From: Microbacterium sp. 1.5R
GTDB lineage: Bacteria > Actinomycetota > Actinomycetes > Actinomycetales > Microbacteriaceae
Length of the DNA stretch: 64,000 bases
Direction of reading: 5' to 3'
NCBI RefSeq assembly: GCF_007667425.1
Contig: NZ_VDRC01000001.1
Coordinates: 1,332,595-1,396,594 of the forward strand
Shown: piece after piece, positions 17,603-26,408 of the stretch
How the letters are laid out: every line of letters begins with the position of its first letter
Numbering within the stretch: position 1 is the stretch's first letter
Position numbers and translations under genes: made by a program
The notes under the pieces: model-generated
What the model was told of the DNA's origin: nothing
What the model saw: only the letters and a program-made list of their open reading frames with translations
The model's database searches: none

Positions 17603-18970
17603 TCACAGCCCCGCGCCGCCCCGGTACCGCGCCGCGGGGTGCCGGTCGGGAACCCGTGGGCCCTCGCCGAACAGACGCTCGCGCAGGGTCTCCCCCGGCG
17701 TGTACTGCTCGCGCATCCGCCCGCGTCGGCGCAGTTCGGGCACGACGAGCTCACCGAAGTCCCGAGCGGTGTCGAACGAGTGGTACTGCCGGAGGTTGAT
17801 GCCGTCGATGCCGTCGTCGTCGAGCCAGCCCTCGATGACGTCGGCCACCTGCGACGGGTCGCCGACGGCGAAGAAGCGCGAGTCCCATGCTTCGTCGACC
17901 GCCCCCGCGAACTGCGCCACCGTGAGGTGCAGCGGCAGCGTCGCAGCCTCGACCACGTCGTGCCGCCCCTCGCGCTCCAGGGCCTCGCGCACCGTGATGT
18001 CGGCCGGGTGATCGAGCGGGTGGAACGGCACGCTCATGTGGATGAACGCGCCCTCGGGGTCGCGGAACGACCGGTAGCGCTCGAGCTTCTCCCTGGCCTC
18101 CTGCTCGGTGCGCCCCACGATCACCGTGGCCATCACGAGGAACCGCGTGTCGTCGGGACGCCGCCCACGCCTGACGCTCTCGTCGCGGATGGCCGCGATG
18201 TTGCGCTCGAGGGCCCCGGGCGGGCGATCGGCCGTGAAGAGCACCTCGGCGTGCTGCGCCGCGAACGCGATGCCGGCCTTCGACGCCGACGCCTGGAAGA
18301 GCACCGGCACCCGCTGCCGAGACGGCTCGGCCAGATGAGGGCCGGCGACCCGGAAGTGCTCGCCGTCATGGTCGATCGCTCGCACCGAACCCGGTCGGCT
18401 GTACACCCCGGCATCCTTGTCGACGACGACCGCGTCGTCGTCCCACGACCCCTCCCACAGCTTGTAGAGCACCTCGACGTACTCGGCGGCGATCTCGTAG
18501 CGGGTGTCGTGCGGGATCTGATCGTCGAGGCCGAAGTTGCGGGCGGCGTTCGGCAGATACGACGTGACGATGTTCCAGCCGACACGACCGCCGGTGAGGT
18601 GATCGAGGGTGGCCATGCGCCGCGCGAACGCGAACGGCGGCTCGTACGTCGTCGAGAAGGTGACGCCGAAGCCGATGTGCTCGGTGACGGCCGACATCGC
18701 CGCGACGAGCAGGAGCGGGTCGAGGTTCGGGATCTGCAGTCCCCGCTCGAGCGCCGGTTCGAACGCGTCGTCGTACACGTCGTACGCCCCGACGACGTCG
18801 GCGAGGAAGATCGCGTCGAACCCGGCATCCTCGGCGATGCGGGCGAGCTCGGTCCAGTAGGCCACGTCCGCATAGCGCTCACGCTGATTGTCGGGCTGTC
18901 GCCACAGGCCGTGGGTGATGTGACCGGGCGTCGCCATCTCGAAGAGATTGACGATGAGGCGCTTCGTCAC
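17603..18970 (-). CDS. LLM-class flavin-dependent monooxygenase (NtaA/SnaA/DszA family)
   Basis: A 455-residue bacterial-luciferase-like enzyme. Family landmarks include GLWRQPDN near residue 24, DAIFLADVVGAYDVY, the GGRVGWNIVTSYLPNAARN FMN-site region and FQASASKAGIAFAAQHAEVLF. NtaA/DszA enzymes use FMNH2 from a partner reductase to oxygenate sulfones, aminopolycarboxylates or related compounds. The GTG start at 18970 overlaps the stop of the DszC-like gene (GTGA). It is the last gene of an operon with a CUT1-type importer, so the substrate is presumably imported by it. No flavin reductase gene is nearby. Confidence 0.9.
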   Translation of the reverse strand: MTKRLIVNLFEMATPGHITHGLWRQPDNQRERYADVAYWTELARIAEDAGFDAIFLADVVGAYDVYDDAFEPALERGLQIPNLDPLLLVAAMSAVTEHIGFGVTFSTTYEPPFAFARRMATLDHLTGGRVGWNIVTSYLPNAARNFGLDDQIPHDTRYEIAAEYVEVLYKLWEGSWDDDAVVVDKDAGVYSRPGSVRAIDHDGEHFRVAGPHLAEPSRQRVPVLFQASASKAGIAFAAQHAEVLFTADRPPGALERNIAAIRDESVRRGRRPDDTRFLVMATVIVGRTEQEAREKLERYRSFRDPEGAFIHMSVPFHPLDHPADITVREALEREGRHDVVEAATLPLHLTVAQFAGAVDEAWDSRFFAVGDPSQVADVIEGWLDDDGIDGINLRQYHSFDTARDFGELVVPELRRRGRMREQYTPGETLRERLFGEGPRVPDRHPAARYRGGAGL

Positions 18971-20178
18971 GAGGCCGCCCCGGAGGTCGCCGGCGTGGCC
19001 GATGTCGGGTGTGTGGGATTCTGCGGCTGGTTGAACAGGGGCACGACCCCATTCAACTCCCAGTCGCCGAGCGCCCGCAGCCGCTGCACCGACGGGTTGT
19101 GCGTGGCGATGGTCCGGGCGTTGCGCCAGTGCCGGTCCAACCCCCGACCGACGTCGACCGACGAGGCGCCGCCGACCTCGAACAACTCGCCGGTCGCCGC
19201 GATCACGCTCGGCAGCACGGTCTGCTGCGCGCGGTACACGTCGAGCTGCGCACGCGTGAAGGCCGCGGGGTCGGGCGTGCCCGCTCGATAGCCGTCGAGT
19301 GCGGCATCCAGCGACCTCGCTGCCTCGAGCACTGCGGCTCGGGCCGTGAAGGCGGCGGAGGAGAGGCGGCCGACCACGCTCTGCACGAGCGGGTCCTCGC
19401 GGGGGAAGGCCTCTCCCCCGTACCCGAAGATGCGTCGACGCGGCTGCACGAACGCCACGGCGTCGTCGACGGCCGCTCGGCCGATGCCCGCGACGACCGA
19501 AAGCAGCACGAGCTGGAAGAACCCCATGAGGTACGGATGCCGGAATCCGTCGTCGTCGAGCGCGTACGGTCGCACGAGCTCGGGGTCGACGACGACGTCG
19601 GTGAACGTGGTCGTGCCGCTGCCGGTGAGCCGCTGGCCGAAGCCGGCCCAGTCGTCGATCGACTGCACACCGGGGGTGCGCGTCGAGACGATGACCTGGT
19701 GGTCTTCGCCGCGGTGGCGGGCGGAGAGGTCGATCCAGTCGGCGTAGATGCTGCCCGTCGTGTAGTACTTGCGGCCGTTCAGCCGCAGCTCCCCGTCGAC
19801 GTCCGTCAGGGTGGTCGCGAGATCGCTCGTCGCGGTCTGCTCGGACTGCGCGTTGCCGACCAGGTCTCCCGCAAGGGCTCGGGCGTACCAGGCGGCGCGT
19901 CGCGCGGCATCCGCCTCGAAGAACTGCATCTCGATGACCGCGAGGTGGCCGCGGAAGACGTGCGCGACGTTCGAATCCGCGGTCGCGAGATCGATGAGCC
20001 GCGCGAAGAGGGTGGCGAGGTCGACTCCCTCGCCCCCCGACGCGGACGGGACTCGGGATGCGCCGAACCCGGCATCCAGGAGTTCGCGGATCTCGGCGCG
20101 CGGCAATCGCCGTTCCCGGTCGCGCTCGGCCGCCCCGTCGCGGAGGCGGCGGAGCACGTCAGCGGAGAGCTCTGACAT
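18967..20178 (-). CDS. Acyl-CoA-dehydrogenase-fold monooxygenase (DszC/SfnB-like)
   Basis: A 403-residue protein of the acyl-CoA dehydrogenase fold in its oxygenase branch. Visible elements are the N-terminal helical domain, the flavin loop NAQSEQTATSDL, LNGRKYYTTGSIYADW and the C-terminal helix bundle with ATGELFEVGGASSVDVGRGLDRHWRNARTIATHNP, where the C-terminal His region is typical of DszC/SfnB. These enzymes oxidise sulfur or nitrogen centres with reduced flavin. Its ribosome site (TGAGGAA) overlaps the end of the permease gene, and it overlaps the LLM gene behind it, so it belongs to the same operon. Confidence 0.88.
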   Translation of the reverse strand: MSELSADVLRRLRDGAAERDRERRLPRAEIRELLDAGFGASRVPSASGGEGVDLATLFARLIDLATADSNVAHVFRGHLAVIEMQFFEADAARRAAWYARALAGDLVGNAQSEQTATSDLATTLTDVDGELRLNGRKYYTTGSIYADWIDLSARHRGEDHQVIVSTRTPGVQSIDDWAGFGQRLTGSGTTTFTDVVVDPELVRPYALDDDGFRHPYLMGFFQLVLLSVVAGIGRAAVDDAVAFVQPRRRIFGYGGEAFPREDPLVQSVVGRLSSAAFTARAAVLEAARSLDAALDGYRAGTPDPAAFTRAQLDVYRAQQTVLPSVIAATGELFEVGGASSVDVGRGLDRHWRNARTIATHNPSVQRLRALGDWELNGVVPLFNQPQNPTHPTSATPATSGAAS

Positions 20179-20184
20179 GGTTCC

Positions 20185-21012
20185 TCATTTCACGGCGCCG
20201 AGCGACAGCCCGGCGATCAGGCGTCGCTGCGACACGACGAACAGCAGGAGCAGGGGCAGCGAGGTGATGACGGCGAGCGCCATGAGGCTGTTCCACTCGG
20301 CGGAGTAGGTGGAGTTCTGCTGCGCGAGCAGGCCGCTCACCGGCAGCACCACACCCTGCGGCAGGAAGTTGATGGCGTAGACGAACTCGCCCCACGCGGA
20401 GATGAAAACGATGCACACCACGGTGAGGATGCCGTTGCCCAGCATGGGCACGGTCAGCGAGCGGAAGGTGCGCCAGCGGCCGGCGCCGTCGAGTTCGGCC
20501 GCCTCGTAGAGCGCACCGGGGATCGCGAGGGCGAACGGGCGCAGCAGCATGATCGCGAACGGCAGCAGCAGGGCGATGTCGGCGACGATGACGCCGCCGA
20601 GACTGCCGAGCAGCTTCCACGACGCGAGCACGCTGTACAGCGGGATCACGGTCATGGGCTGCGGCACCATCTGCAGCACGAGCAGCGCGGCGAGGAAAAC
20701 CGTGATGACGCGGTTCCACCCCACCGACACCCGACGAGCGAGCCCGGCGGCCGCGGGGACGGCGATGAGCAGCGTGACGGCGGTGACGCCGAGGCCGATC
20801 TGCAGCGAGGTGGCGATCGCCCCGACGCCGTCGCCGATGACGTTCGCGTAGGTGTCGAGCGTCGGGGTGAAGAGGATGCCGGTCGGATCCGTCAGCACCT
20901 GCTGCTTGGTCTTGAACGAGGTGAGCACGATCCACAGCAGCGGGAGCAGGTAGACCAGCCCCAGCACCGCGGCGGCGATCCGGAAGACGGTGCGGAGTCG
21001 GCGGGAGATCAT
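20185..21012 (-). CDS. ABC transporter permease (CUT1, MalG-like)
   Basis: A 275-residue permease: first helix AAAVLGLVYLLPLLWIVLTSFK, EAA loop EAAELDGAGRWRTFRSLTVP and a C-terminal RRLIAGLSLGAVK ending typical of MalG. ATG 21012 overlaps the preceding permease stop (ATGA). Downstream come two monooxygenase genes, an unusual partner set for a sugar-type permease. Confidence 0.93.
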   Translation of the reverse strand: MISRRLRTVFRIAAAVLGLVYLLPLLWIVLTSFKTKQQVLTDPTGILFTPTLDTYANVIGDGVGAIATSLQIGLGVTAVTLLIAVPAAAGLARRVSVGWNRVITVFLAALLVLQMVPQPMTVIPLYSVLASWKLLGSLGGVIVADIALLLPFAIMLLRPFALAIPGALYEAAELDGAGRWRTFRSLTVPMLGNGILTVVCIVFISAWGEFVYAINFLPQGVVLPVSGLLAQQNSTYSAEWNSLMALAVITSLPLLLLFVVSQRRLIAGLSLGAVK

Positions 21013-21956
21013 GCCTGCTCCTCCTTCCGTACGGCGCGGATGTACGGCACGGCGAAGATCGCGACGGCCAGCATCGACACGAGGGCGATGGTCGCTCCGG
21101 TGCTCATCTCGAACCCTGAGAACGCCGTGTTGTAGGCGAGCACGGGGAGGGTGTTCGTCGTCGTTCCCGGCCCGCCCTTGGTCGTGACGTAGAAGAAGTC
21201 GAAGCTCTTGAACGCGTACAGCACGGTGAGGATGGCCAGGATGCCGAGGGTCGGCCGCAATTGCGGGAGAACGATGCGCAGCTGCGTGCGCCAGTAGCCG
21301 GCGCCGTCCAGAGCGGCGGCTTCGAGCAGGTCGGTCGGCACGGCGAGGAGACCGCCGCGTATGACGAGCACCGAGAACGGCAGCGCAGCCCAGGCGATGA
21401 TGGCGGTGACCGACCACAGCGCGAGGTCGGGCGAGCTCAGCCACGAGACCGGCGCCGCGCCGAAGACGCCGAGCGCGGTGTTGATCGGCCCGCGGTCGTC
21501 GAGGAGGAACTTGAAGGCGCTGCCCGAGACGATGGGCGGCAGGGCCCAGACGAAGACCATCACGGCGAGCACGGATTCCGTGACGCGACCGCCGACCGAG
21601 AGGATCGACGCGCCGATCACGCCGAGCACGAAGTTCGAGGCGAGGAGAACGGCGGCGACACCCACCGTGCGGAGCAGCGCCGCCCACAGCTCGTCGTCGC
21701 CGAGCACGACGGCGAAATTCTCCAGACCGACGAAGGGCCATTCGCCGACGATGTTGCTCGGGCCGACATCGCTCAGCGACATCCGCACCAGCACGATCAG
21801 CGGGTAGACGGCGAACCCGGCGAGCAGGCCGATCGCCGGCACGAGGAACCAGATCGGGGTGCGCGAGAGGGCGCGCGCGAACGCGGGGCGCCCTGGTGGG
21901 CGCTCCGCGCTCGTCGTCGCGGACACGGTCGTGTCCTGCAGGAGCGAGGAGGTCAC
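21009..21956 (-). CDS. ABC transporter permease (CUT1, MalF-like)
   Basis: A 315-residue permease with a hydrophilic N-terminus (about 35 residues), first helix PIWFLVPAIGLLAGFAVYPL and EAA loop EAAALDGAGYWRTQLRIVLP. The chosen start is the GTG at 21956, which overlaps the stop of the binding-protein gene (GTGA); the open frame further upstream lies within that gene and reads as basic low-complexity. Confidence 0.92.
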   Translation of the reverse strand: MTSSLLQDTTVSATTSAERPPGRPAFARALSRTPIWFLVPAIGLLAGFAVYPLIVLVRMSLSDVGPSNIVGEWPFVGLENFAVVLGDDELWAALLRTVGVAAVLLASNFVLGVIGASILSVGGRVTESVLAVMVFVWALPPIVSGSAFKFLLDDRGPINTALGVFGAAPVSWLSSPDLALWSVTAIIAWAALPFSVLVIRGGLLAVPTDLLEAAALDGAGYWRTQLRIVLPQLRPTLGILAILTVLYAFKSFDFFYVTTKGGPGTTTNTLPVLAYNTAFSGFEMSTGATIALVSMLAVAIFAVPYIRAVRKEEQA

Positions 21957-23227
21957 CGGCAGCCGCCGCCGCCGTCCTCGAGCGCGGCCTTGATGTCGGC
22001 GACCGCGGCCGCACCGGCATCCGCTGCCGAGCTCTGGCCGGAGATCACGCTGGAGACCGCCTGGCCGAGCGCCTTCTGGATGTTCGCGGTGTTCTCGTTC
22101 TTGGGCCACGACCCCGAGGTCTGGGCCGCGGCGACGAACGGCTGCACGGCGACGTTGTCCTTGATCGCCGGCAGCTCGGCGACGTCGGCGCGCACGGGGA
22201 TCGAGCCGGCTGTCGTGAAGATCGACTCGCCCGCCTCCGGCGTCAGCACGGCCTCCTCGAGGAACTTCCAGGCGAGGTCCTTCTTGTCGGAGTTCGCACC
22301 GATGCCGAAGCCCTCACCGCCCGGGTACACCACGCTCGTGCCGCCGGCCGGCGCCGGGTACTGGGCCGTCCCCCACTCGAACGTCGCCTCCTCGGCGTTG
22401 CCGAGCTGCCAGTTGCCGTTGATGCCGAACGCGTACTGCCCGGTGGCGAACTGCTGCCACGAGTCGTTCTGGTCCCAGGTGGCGGTGGCCTGCGGGGTGT
22501 AGCCGGCCTTCGCCCAGGTCTCCGCGCGCTCGAACGCCGCGTCGACCTCTGGACCATCGAAGCTGCAGTAGTCGATGCCGAGACCGAGGAGCTCGGGGGC
22601 GAAGAGCCACGCACCCTCGACGGTCGGCGCACCCGAGAGCGCGATGCCGTCGTAGCGGCCGTCGGCCTTCACGACCTCGAGGTCGGCCTGCAGCTCGTCG
22701 AGGGTGGCCGGCGGGCCGTCGATCCCCACCTCGGTGAGGATGTCCTGGTTGTAGTACAGCCCGATCAGATTGGTGAAGGGCAGCAGGTTGTAGACCTTGT
22801 CGTCGGACGACCAGGCGGCCGATTCGGCGAACTGGTCCTTGTCGGCGAAGCCGTCCCAGTACTCGGTGAGGTCGGCGGTGACGCCACCGGCCACGAGCGT
22901 CGGGAAGTCGACGACGATGTTGTTGATGAAGAGATCCGGAGTGTCGCCGGTGGCGACCGAGGCGAGCAGCTTCTGATCCTGCTGATCGCCGACCGTCTCG
23001 ACGATGTCGACCGTGACGCCGGGGTTGTCCTTCTCGAACTGGTCGGCCTGGGCCTGCAGCCAGTCGGCCTGCGTGCCCTGGTAGTAGCTCCAGAACGTGA
23101 GGGTCTGGTCGTCGGCGGAGTCGCCTCCCCCGCTGCCGCCGTCGGAGATCGTGCAGGCGCTGAGGCCGAATGCCAGACCTGCCGTGATGAGGAGCGCGGC
23201 GCTGCGCCGTGCGCGGAGTGAGTACAT
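21953..23227 (-). CDS. ABC transporter substrate-binding lipoprotein (family 1)
   Basis: A 424-residue extracellular solute-binding protein with lipobox LSAC near residues 22-25 and a Gly/Ser/Asp tether. The mature part starts LTFWSYYQGTQADWLQAQ and has the FEKDNPGVTVDIV and GDTPDLFINN motifs of MalE/UgpB-type proteins. Start ATG 23227 is preceded by GAGGA. It heads an operon with two permeases and two flavin monooxygenases. The fold suggests sugars, but the enzymes suggest an organosulfur or chelator-type ligand. Confidence 0.9.
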   Translation of the reverse strand: MYSLRARRSAALLITAGLAFGLSACTISDGGSGGGDSADDQTLTFWSYYQGTQADWLQAQADQFEKDNPGVTVDIVETVGDQQDQKLLASVATGDTPDLFINNIVVDFPTLVAGGVTADLTEYWDGFADKDQFAESAAWSSDDKVYNLLPFTNLIGLYYNQDILTEVGIDGPPATLDELQADLEVVKADGRYDGIALSGAPTVEGAWLFAPELLGLGIDYCSFDGPEVDAAFERAETWAKAGYTPQATATWDQNDSWQQFATGQYAFGINGNWQLGNAEEATFEWGTAQYPAPAGGTSVVYPGGEGFGIGANSDKKDLAWKFLEEAVLTPEAGESIFTTAGSIPVRADVAELPAIKDNVAVQPFVAAAQTSGSWPKNENTANIQKALGQAVSSVISGQSSAADAGAAAVADIKAALEDGGGGCR

Positions 23228-23462
23228 GGAGGGGTCCTCGGATGCGGAGACGGGTGCCGGTCGGAGCGACCGCGTCTGAACGCTAGGGGAACCCTTCAGC
23301 GCCGGCGACACGCCCGACGCATTCGGACACGGAGCGTCATATGCGACGTCACACAGAGCGATATGCCGCGCGGAGCCCGCGGATGTGCAAGCGAGGGGAC
23401 CAACGCCGCCGAGGTGCCGACGCCGAGCCGTCACGCGCCGCCGGGATGCCGACGGCGAGCCG

Positions 23463-23924
23463 TCACTTGCCGCCGGGGGGACCCGCCAGCAGCAGGATCA
23501 CGTACAGGGCGACGATCGCGACCACGAGCAGGATCGCCAGCACCCACGGCCGCTGCAGGAACCAGCGCATCAGGCGGTCGTACCAGCGCGCGTCGCGAGG
23601 GTCGTCGGTCTGCGCGAGACGCCACTCCCCGGTCAGCCGGCCGGTGCGGTGCAGCCAGATCTCAGCCGGGATCGTCGCGTAGGGCACCACGGCGCTCACG
23701 ATCGCGACGATCGCGACACCCACGTGCCAGCGCTGATTGAGGGCGACGAGGATCGCCGTGGCTCCGTAGGCGAGGAAGACGAAGCCATGGATGCCGCCGC
23801 CCACCGTGACGACGACACCGGGGGCGCCGACGGCGCGGGCGATGATCGCCGCGATGAGGATCGTCCACGTGATCGCCTCCGCGATCGCGAGAACACGGAA
23901 AAGGCGGCCGGGTGAGCGGAACAC
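23463..23924 (-). CDS. DUF3817 membrane protein
   Basis: A 153-residue protein with four hydrophobic helices. The DUF3817 pattern is seen as LFRVLAIAEAITWTILI, GGIHGFVFLAYGATAIL and a region NQRWHVGVAIVAIVSAVVPYATIPAEIWL. The family often accompanies transporters or sits alone in actinobacteria; function unknown. The GTG at 23924 is the best start because GAGGAG precedes it and it opens the DUF3817 region; longer frames enter the AraC gene's promoter. It is divergent from the AraC gene. Confidence 0.8.
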   Translation of the reverse strand: MFRSPGRLFRVLAIAEAITWTILIAAIIARAVGAPGVVVTVGGGIHGFVFLAYGATAILVALNQRWHVGVAIVAIVSAVVPYATIPAEIWLHRTGRLTGEWRLAQTDDPRDARWYDRLMRWFLQRPWVLAILLVVAIVALYVILLLAGPPGGK

Positions 23925-24018
23925 AGGACTCCTCGGATCGGTGTCCTGCCAGCGTAACCGGGGGTCGCGCCGGTGCCGGAATCGGAATACCGGTCGCTCC
24001 GCGGATGTTGGCGAAGGC

Positions 24019-24936
24019 ATGCAGACGACCGCTCCCTCCGCCCTCGCCCGGGTGCTCGACGGCGTCGACCTCACCGTCGGTGTCGCGCGCCGCGTCACGA
24101 TGCGCATCGGCGAGCGCCTGTCGCTCCCGGTCGGAGCCGCGGCCCTCGTCTACATCGCGGAGGGCACGGTGCACGGGCACCCGCCGCTGAACACCGGATG
24201 CCGTCTGGACGTCGACCGTGCCTCGACCCTCATCGCGGTCGACGAGCGCCCCGCCGACACGGCGCTGACCCTCGGCGACGCGTTCCTCACGCTCGGCCGC
24301 ACGGCGTTCTCGCTGCAGGCGTCGGAGCAGTCGGACGTCGTCGTGTTCGATCTCGAGTTCTCGCCGGTCGCCGAGTCCCTCGTCGCCGCGTTGCCCGATC
24401 CTGTCACGGTGATCGCGTTCGACGCTCTCGAGCCGGCCGCCGCCGCCCTCGCCGGAAGCATGGGCCCGACCGATCCGCCCGGCTCCCCCGCGCGACAGGG
24501 TGACCCGCTGATCTGCCGCATGATGGCGAAGACCGTGCTGCTGTCCGTCATCCGCGCGTGGGCCGCGAACGGCTGCGCACCGGAGGGATGGCCGACGGCA
24601 TCCCGTGATCCGTTCCTCGACCGGGTGGTCGAGGCGATCCACGACCAGCCTGGCCGGGAGTGGACCGTCGAGAGCCTCGCGAGCGTGGGCGCCATGTCGC
24701 GGTCGGCCTTCGCCGAGCGGTTCCGCCTCGCGATCGGCCGCTCGCCCGCCGACTACGTCACCGAGGTGCGCATCGACGCGGCGAAGGGGATGCTGGCGGC
24801 CGGCCGCACCGTGTCGGAGACGTCGCGCGAGCTGGGCTACGCCTCCGACGAGGGGTTCAGCCGGGCCTTCCGCCGCCGCACGGGCATGACCCCCTCGGCC
24901 TGGCGGGCGTCGCAGCGCACGCCGGTCCCGGCCTGA
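24019..24936 (+). CDS. AraC-family transcriptional regulator (cupin sensor)
   Basis: A 305-residue regulator. The first 180 residues resemble the cupin_6/AraC-binding sensor of exporter-linked regulators; residues 205-300 hold two helix-turn-helix units ending DEGFSRAFRRRTGMTPSAWR. The adjacent convergent gene encodes an MFS exporter, a common pairing in which the AraC protein controls the exporter. Ligand unknown. ATG 24019 follows GGCGAAGGC. Confidence 0.9.
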   Translation: MQTTAPSALARVLDGVDLTVGVARRVTMRIGERLSLPVGAAALVYIAEGTVHGHPPLNTGCRLDVDRASTLIAVDERPADTALTLGDAFLTLGRTAFSLQASEQSDVVVFDLEFSPVAESLVAALPDPVTVIAFDALEPAAAALAGSMGPTDPPGSPARQGDPLICRMMAKTVLLSVIRAWAANGCAPEGWPTASRDPFLDRVVEAIHDQPGREWTVESLASVGAMSRSAFAERFRLAIGRSPADYVTEVRIDAAKGMLAAGRTVSETSRELGYASDEGFSRAFRRRTGMTPSAWRASQRTPVPA

Positions 24937-24981
24937 CCCGCGCCGGCGCGCGCCGAGCCCGAGCCCGCTGCGGCTCGCGCC

Positions 24982-26181
24982 TCACCCGAGGGCGGCGCGG
25001 GAGCTGACCCGGTTCGAGACGCCGAAGAGCACCGCGCCGAGCACCAGCACGACCGCGCCGATCACATAGACCACCTCGACGCTCAGGGTGTCGACCAGCA
25101 GTCCGCCGACGCCGGCCGCGAGCGTGATCGCGCCCTGGAACCCGACGACCACCAGGCTGCCACCGGCCTCGAGCCGGTCGGGCATGCGGTGCCCCACCCA
25201 GGTGTTCGCGACCAGCAGCCACGACGAGAAGAAGCCCCACACGAGCACGACGATGCCGACCCCGATGACCGTGCCGGAAAGCAGGATCATCGCCAGCACC
25301 GACACCGCGATCACGGCCGGCGCGAACACGGCGAAGAACGCGAAGCGGCGATCGATGATGAACCCGATCGACAGGTTGCCGGCGAGACCGCCGAGGCCGA
25401 ACAGCGCCAGCAGCACGACGATCGTCGAGGCGTCCACGTCGGGGATGCGCTCGAGCGCGATTCGCACGTAGGTGTACGCCAGGAAGTGTCCGAGCACGAC
25501 GGACACGTGCCCGATCATGCCGAGCGCGATCCCCGGCCGGCGCAGGGTGTCGACGAGGAGACGGATGCTGGACGCCTGCTCCGCCGGCACCGACGGCAGC
25601 ACGAACCTCAGCGCCACGGCCAGCAGGACCATGAGCACGCCGGCGATCGCGAACACGGCCTGCCAGTTCACGAACTCGCTCAGCATGACGCCGAGCGGCA
25701 CACCGGCCACCGTCGCGAGCGAGACGCCGGCCGAGGTGAACATGACGCCCCGGCCCAGATGCTCGGGTCCTGCGAGGCGCACGGCGACCGTGATCGACAT
25801 GGCCCAGAACGCGCTGAGCGCGGCACCCAGCAGGAAGCGCGCCAGCAGCACGATGATCAGGTTCGGCGCGATCGCGACGACGAGGTTCGACACGGCGGCG
25901 GCGAGCGCCATCCACACGAGCAGCGACCGTCGGTCGAGCCGCGGGAAGATGAGGCCCACCGTGGGGGCGACGACGAGGCCGACGAGTGCGGTGACGGTCA
26001 CGGTCTGCCCAGCCTGACCCGGCGTCACGCCGAGCGCGTCGGCCATCTCGGTGAGCACGCCGTTGGGCAGGAACTCGGCCGTGACGAGCAGGAAGCCCAT
26101 CAGCATCAGCACGGTGAGTCCGCCGTAACGGATCCTGTCCGCGCGGGAGGACGTCACGGGAACGGGGGCGGTCGTGGTCAT
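24982..26181 (-). CDS. MFS transporter (AraJ/drug-sugar efflux-like)
   Basis: A 399-residue protein with twelve hydrophobic helices and the AraJ-family features FLPNGVLTEMADALGVTPGQAGQTVTVTALVG (first helices) and PRLDRRSLLVWM, the basic loop between helices 2 and 3. These proteins export sugars, arabinose-like compounds or drugs using the proton gradient. It is convergent with the AraC gene at 24019. ATG 26181 is the natural start; the upstream extension is Arg-rich and unlikely. Confidence 0.9.
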   Translation of the reverse strand: MTTTAPVPVTSSRADRIRYGGLTVLMLMGFLLVTAEFLPNGVLTEMADALGVTPGQAGQTVTVTALVGLVVAPTVGLIFPRLDRRSLLVWMALAAAVSNLVVAIAPNLIIVLLARFLLGAALSAFWAMSITVAVRLAGPEHLGRGVMFTSAGVSLATVAGVPLGVMLSEFVNWQAVFAIAGVLMVLLAVALRFVLPSVPAEQASSIRLLVDTLRRPGIALGMIGHVSVVLGHFLAYTYVRIALERIPDVDASTIVVLLALFGLGGLAGNLSIGFIIDRRFAFFAVFAPAVIAVSVLAMILLSGTVIGVGIVVLVWGFFSSWLLVANTWVGHRMPDRLEAGGSLVVVGFQGAITLAAGVGGLLVDTLSVEVVYVIGAVVLVLGAVLFGVSNRVSSRAALG

Positions 26182-26291
26182 GCTTCCAGCATCACGGTCC
26201 GGCGCACGTTCCGCCCGACGCCGCGTCCACGGCATCCGACCGTTCGTCCAGGCGGGCCTCCGCTGCGACGCTGCAGCGCGACGCGGGCGGC

Positions 26292-26316
26292 TCGGATCGG
26301 ATCGGATCGGATCGGA
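26292..26316. repeat. 5-bp tandem repeat (TCGGA)x5
   Basis: Five perfect TCGGA units lie just upstream of the GH98 gene promoter and 105 bases from the divergent MFS gene. Length changes here could alter promoter spacing, but that is speculation. Confidence 0.95.
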
Positions 26317-26387
26317 TTATGAAACCAGTTGACGCGCGCGGAGCCCGGTTTTACGGTCCAAGAGGGATCAGCAACTCCCTTTCATAA
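26317..26387. promoter_or_regulatory. Candidate ROK operator half-sites around the GH98 promoter
   Basis: TTATGAAAC at 26317-26325 and an inverted TTTCATAA at 26380-26387 flank the promoter at 26329-26357; a further GTTTTAC lies at 26348-26354. The same half-site type makes the symmetric site at the ROK promoter (31306-31326). The two sites are 55 bases apart, so looping or separate binding would be needed. Confidence 0.45.
26329..26357 (+). promoter_or_regulatory. GH98 gene promoter
   Basis: TTGACG (26329-26334), a 17-base spacer and TACGGT (26352-26357) lie about 50 bases before the ATG at 26409, with a CAGGAG ribosome site before the start. Confidence 0.55.
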
Positions 26388-26408
26388 CCCGTAGACACAG
26401 GAGCAACG

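Noticed and set aside
23248..23277. Nested inverted repeats in the leader of the Dsz-like operon considered as a riboswitch
   Set aside because: Stems are short (5 and 6 bp) and no known riboswitch core was recognised.
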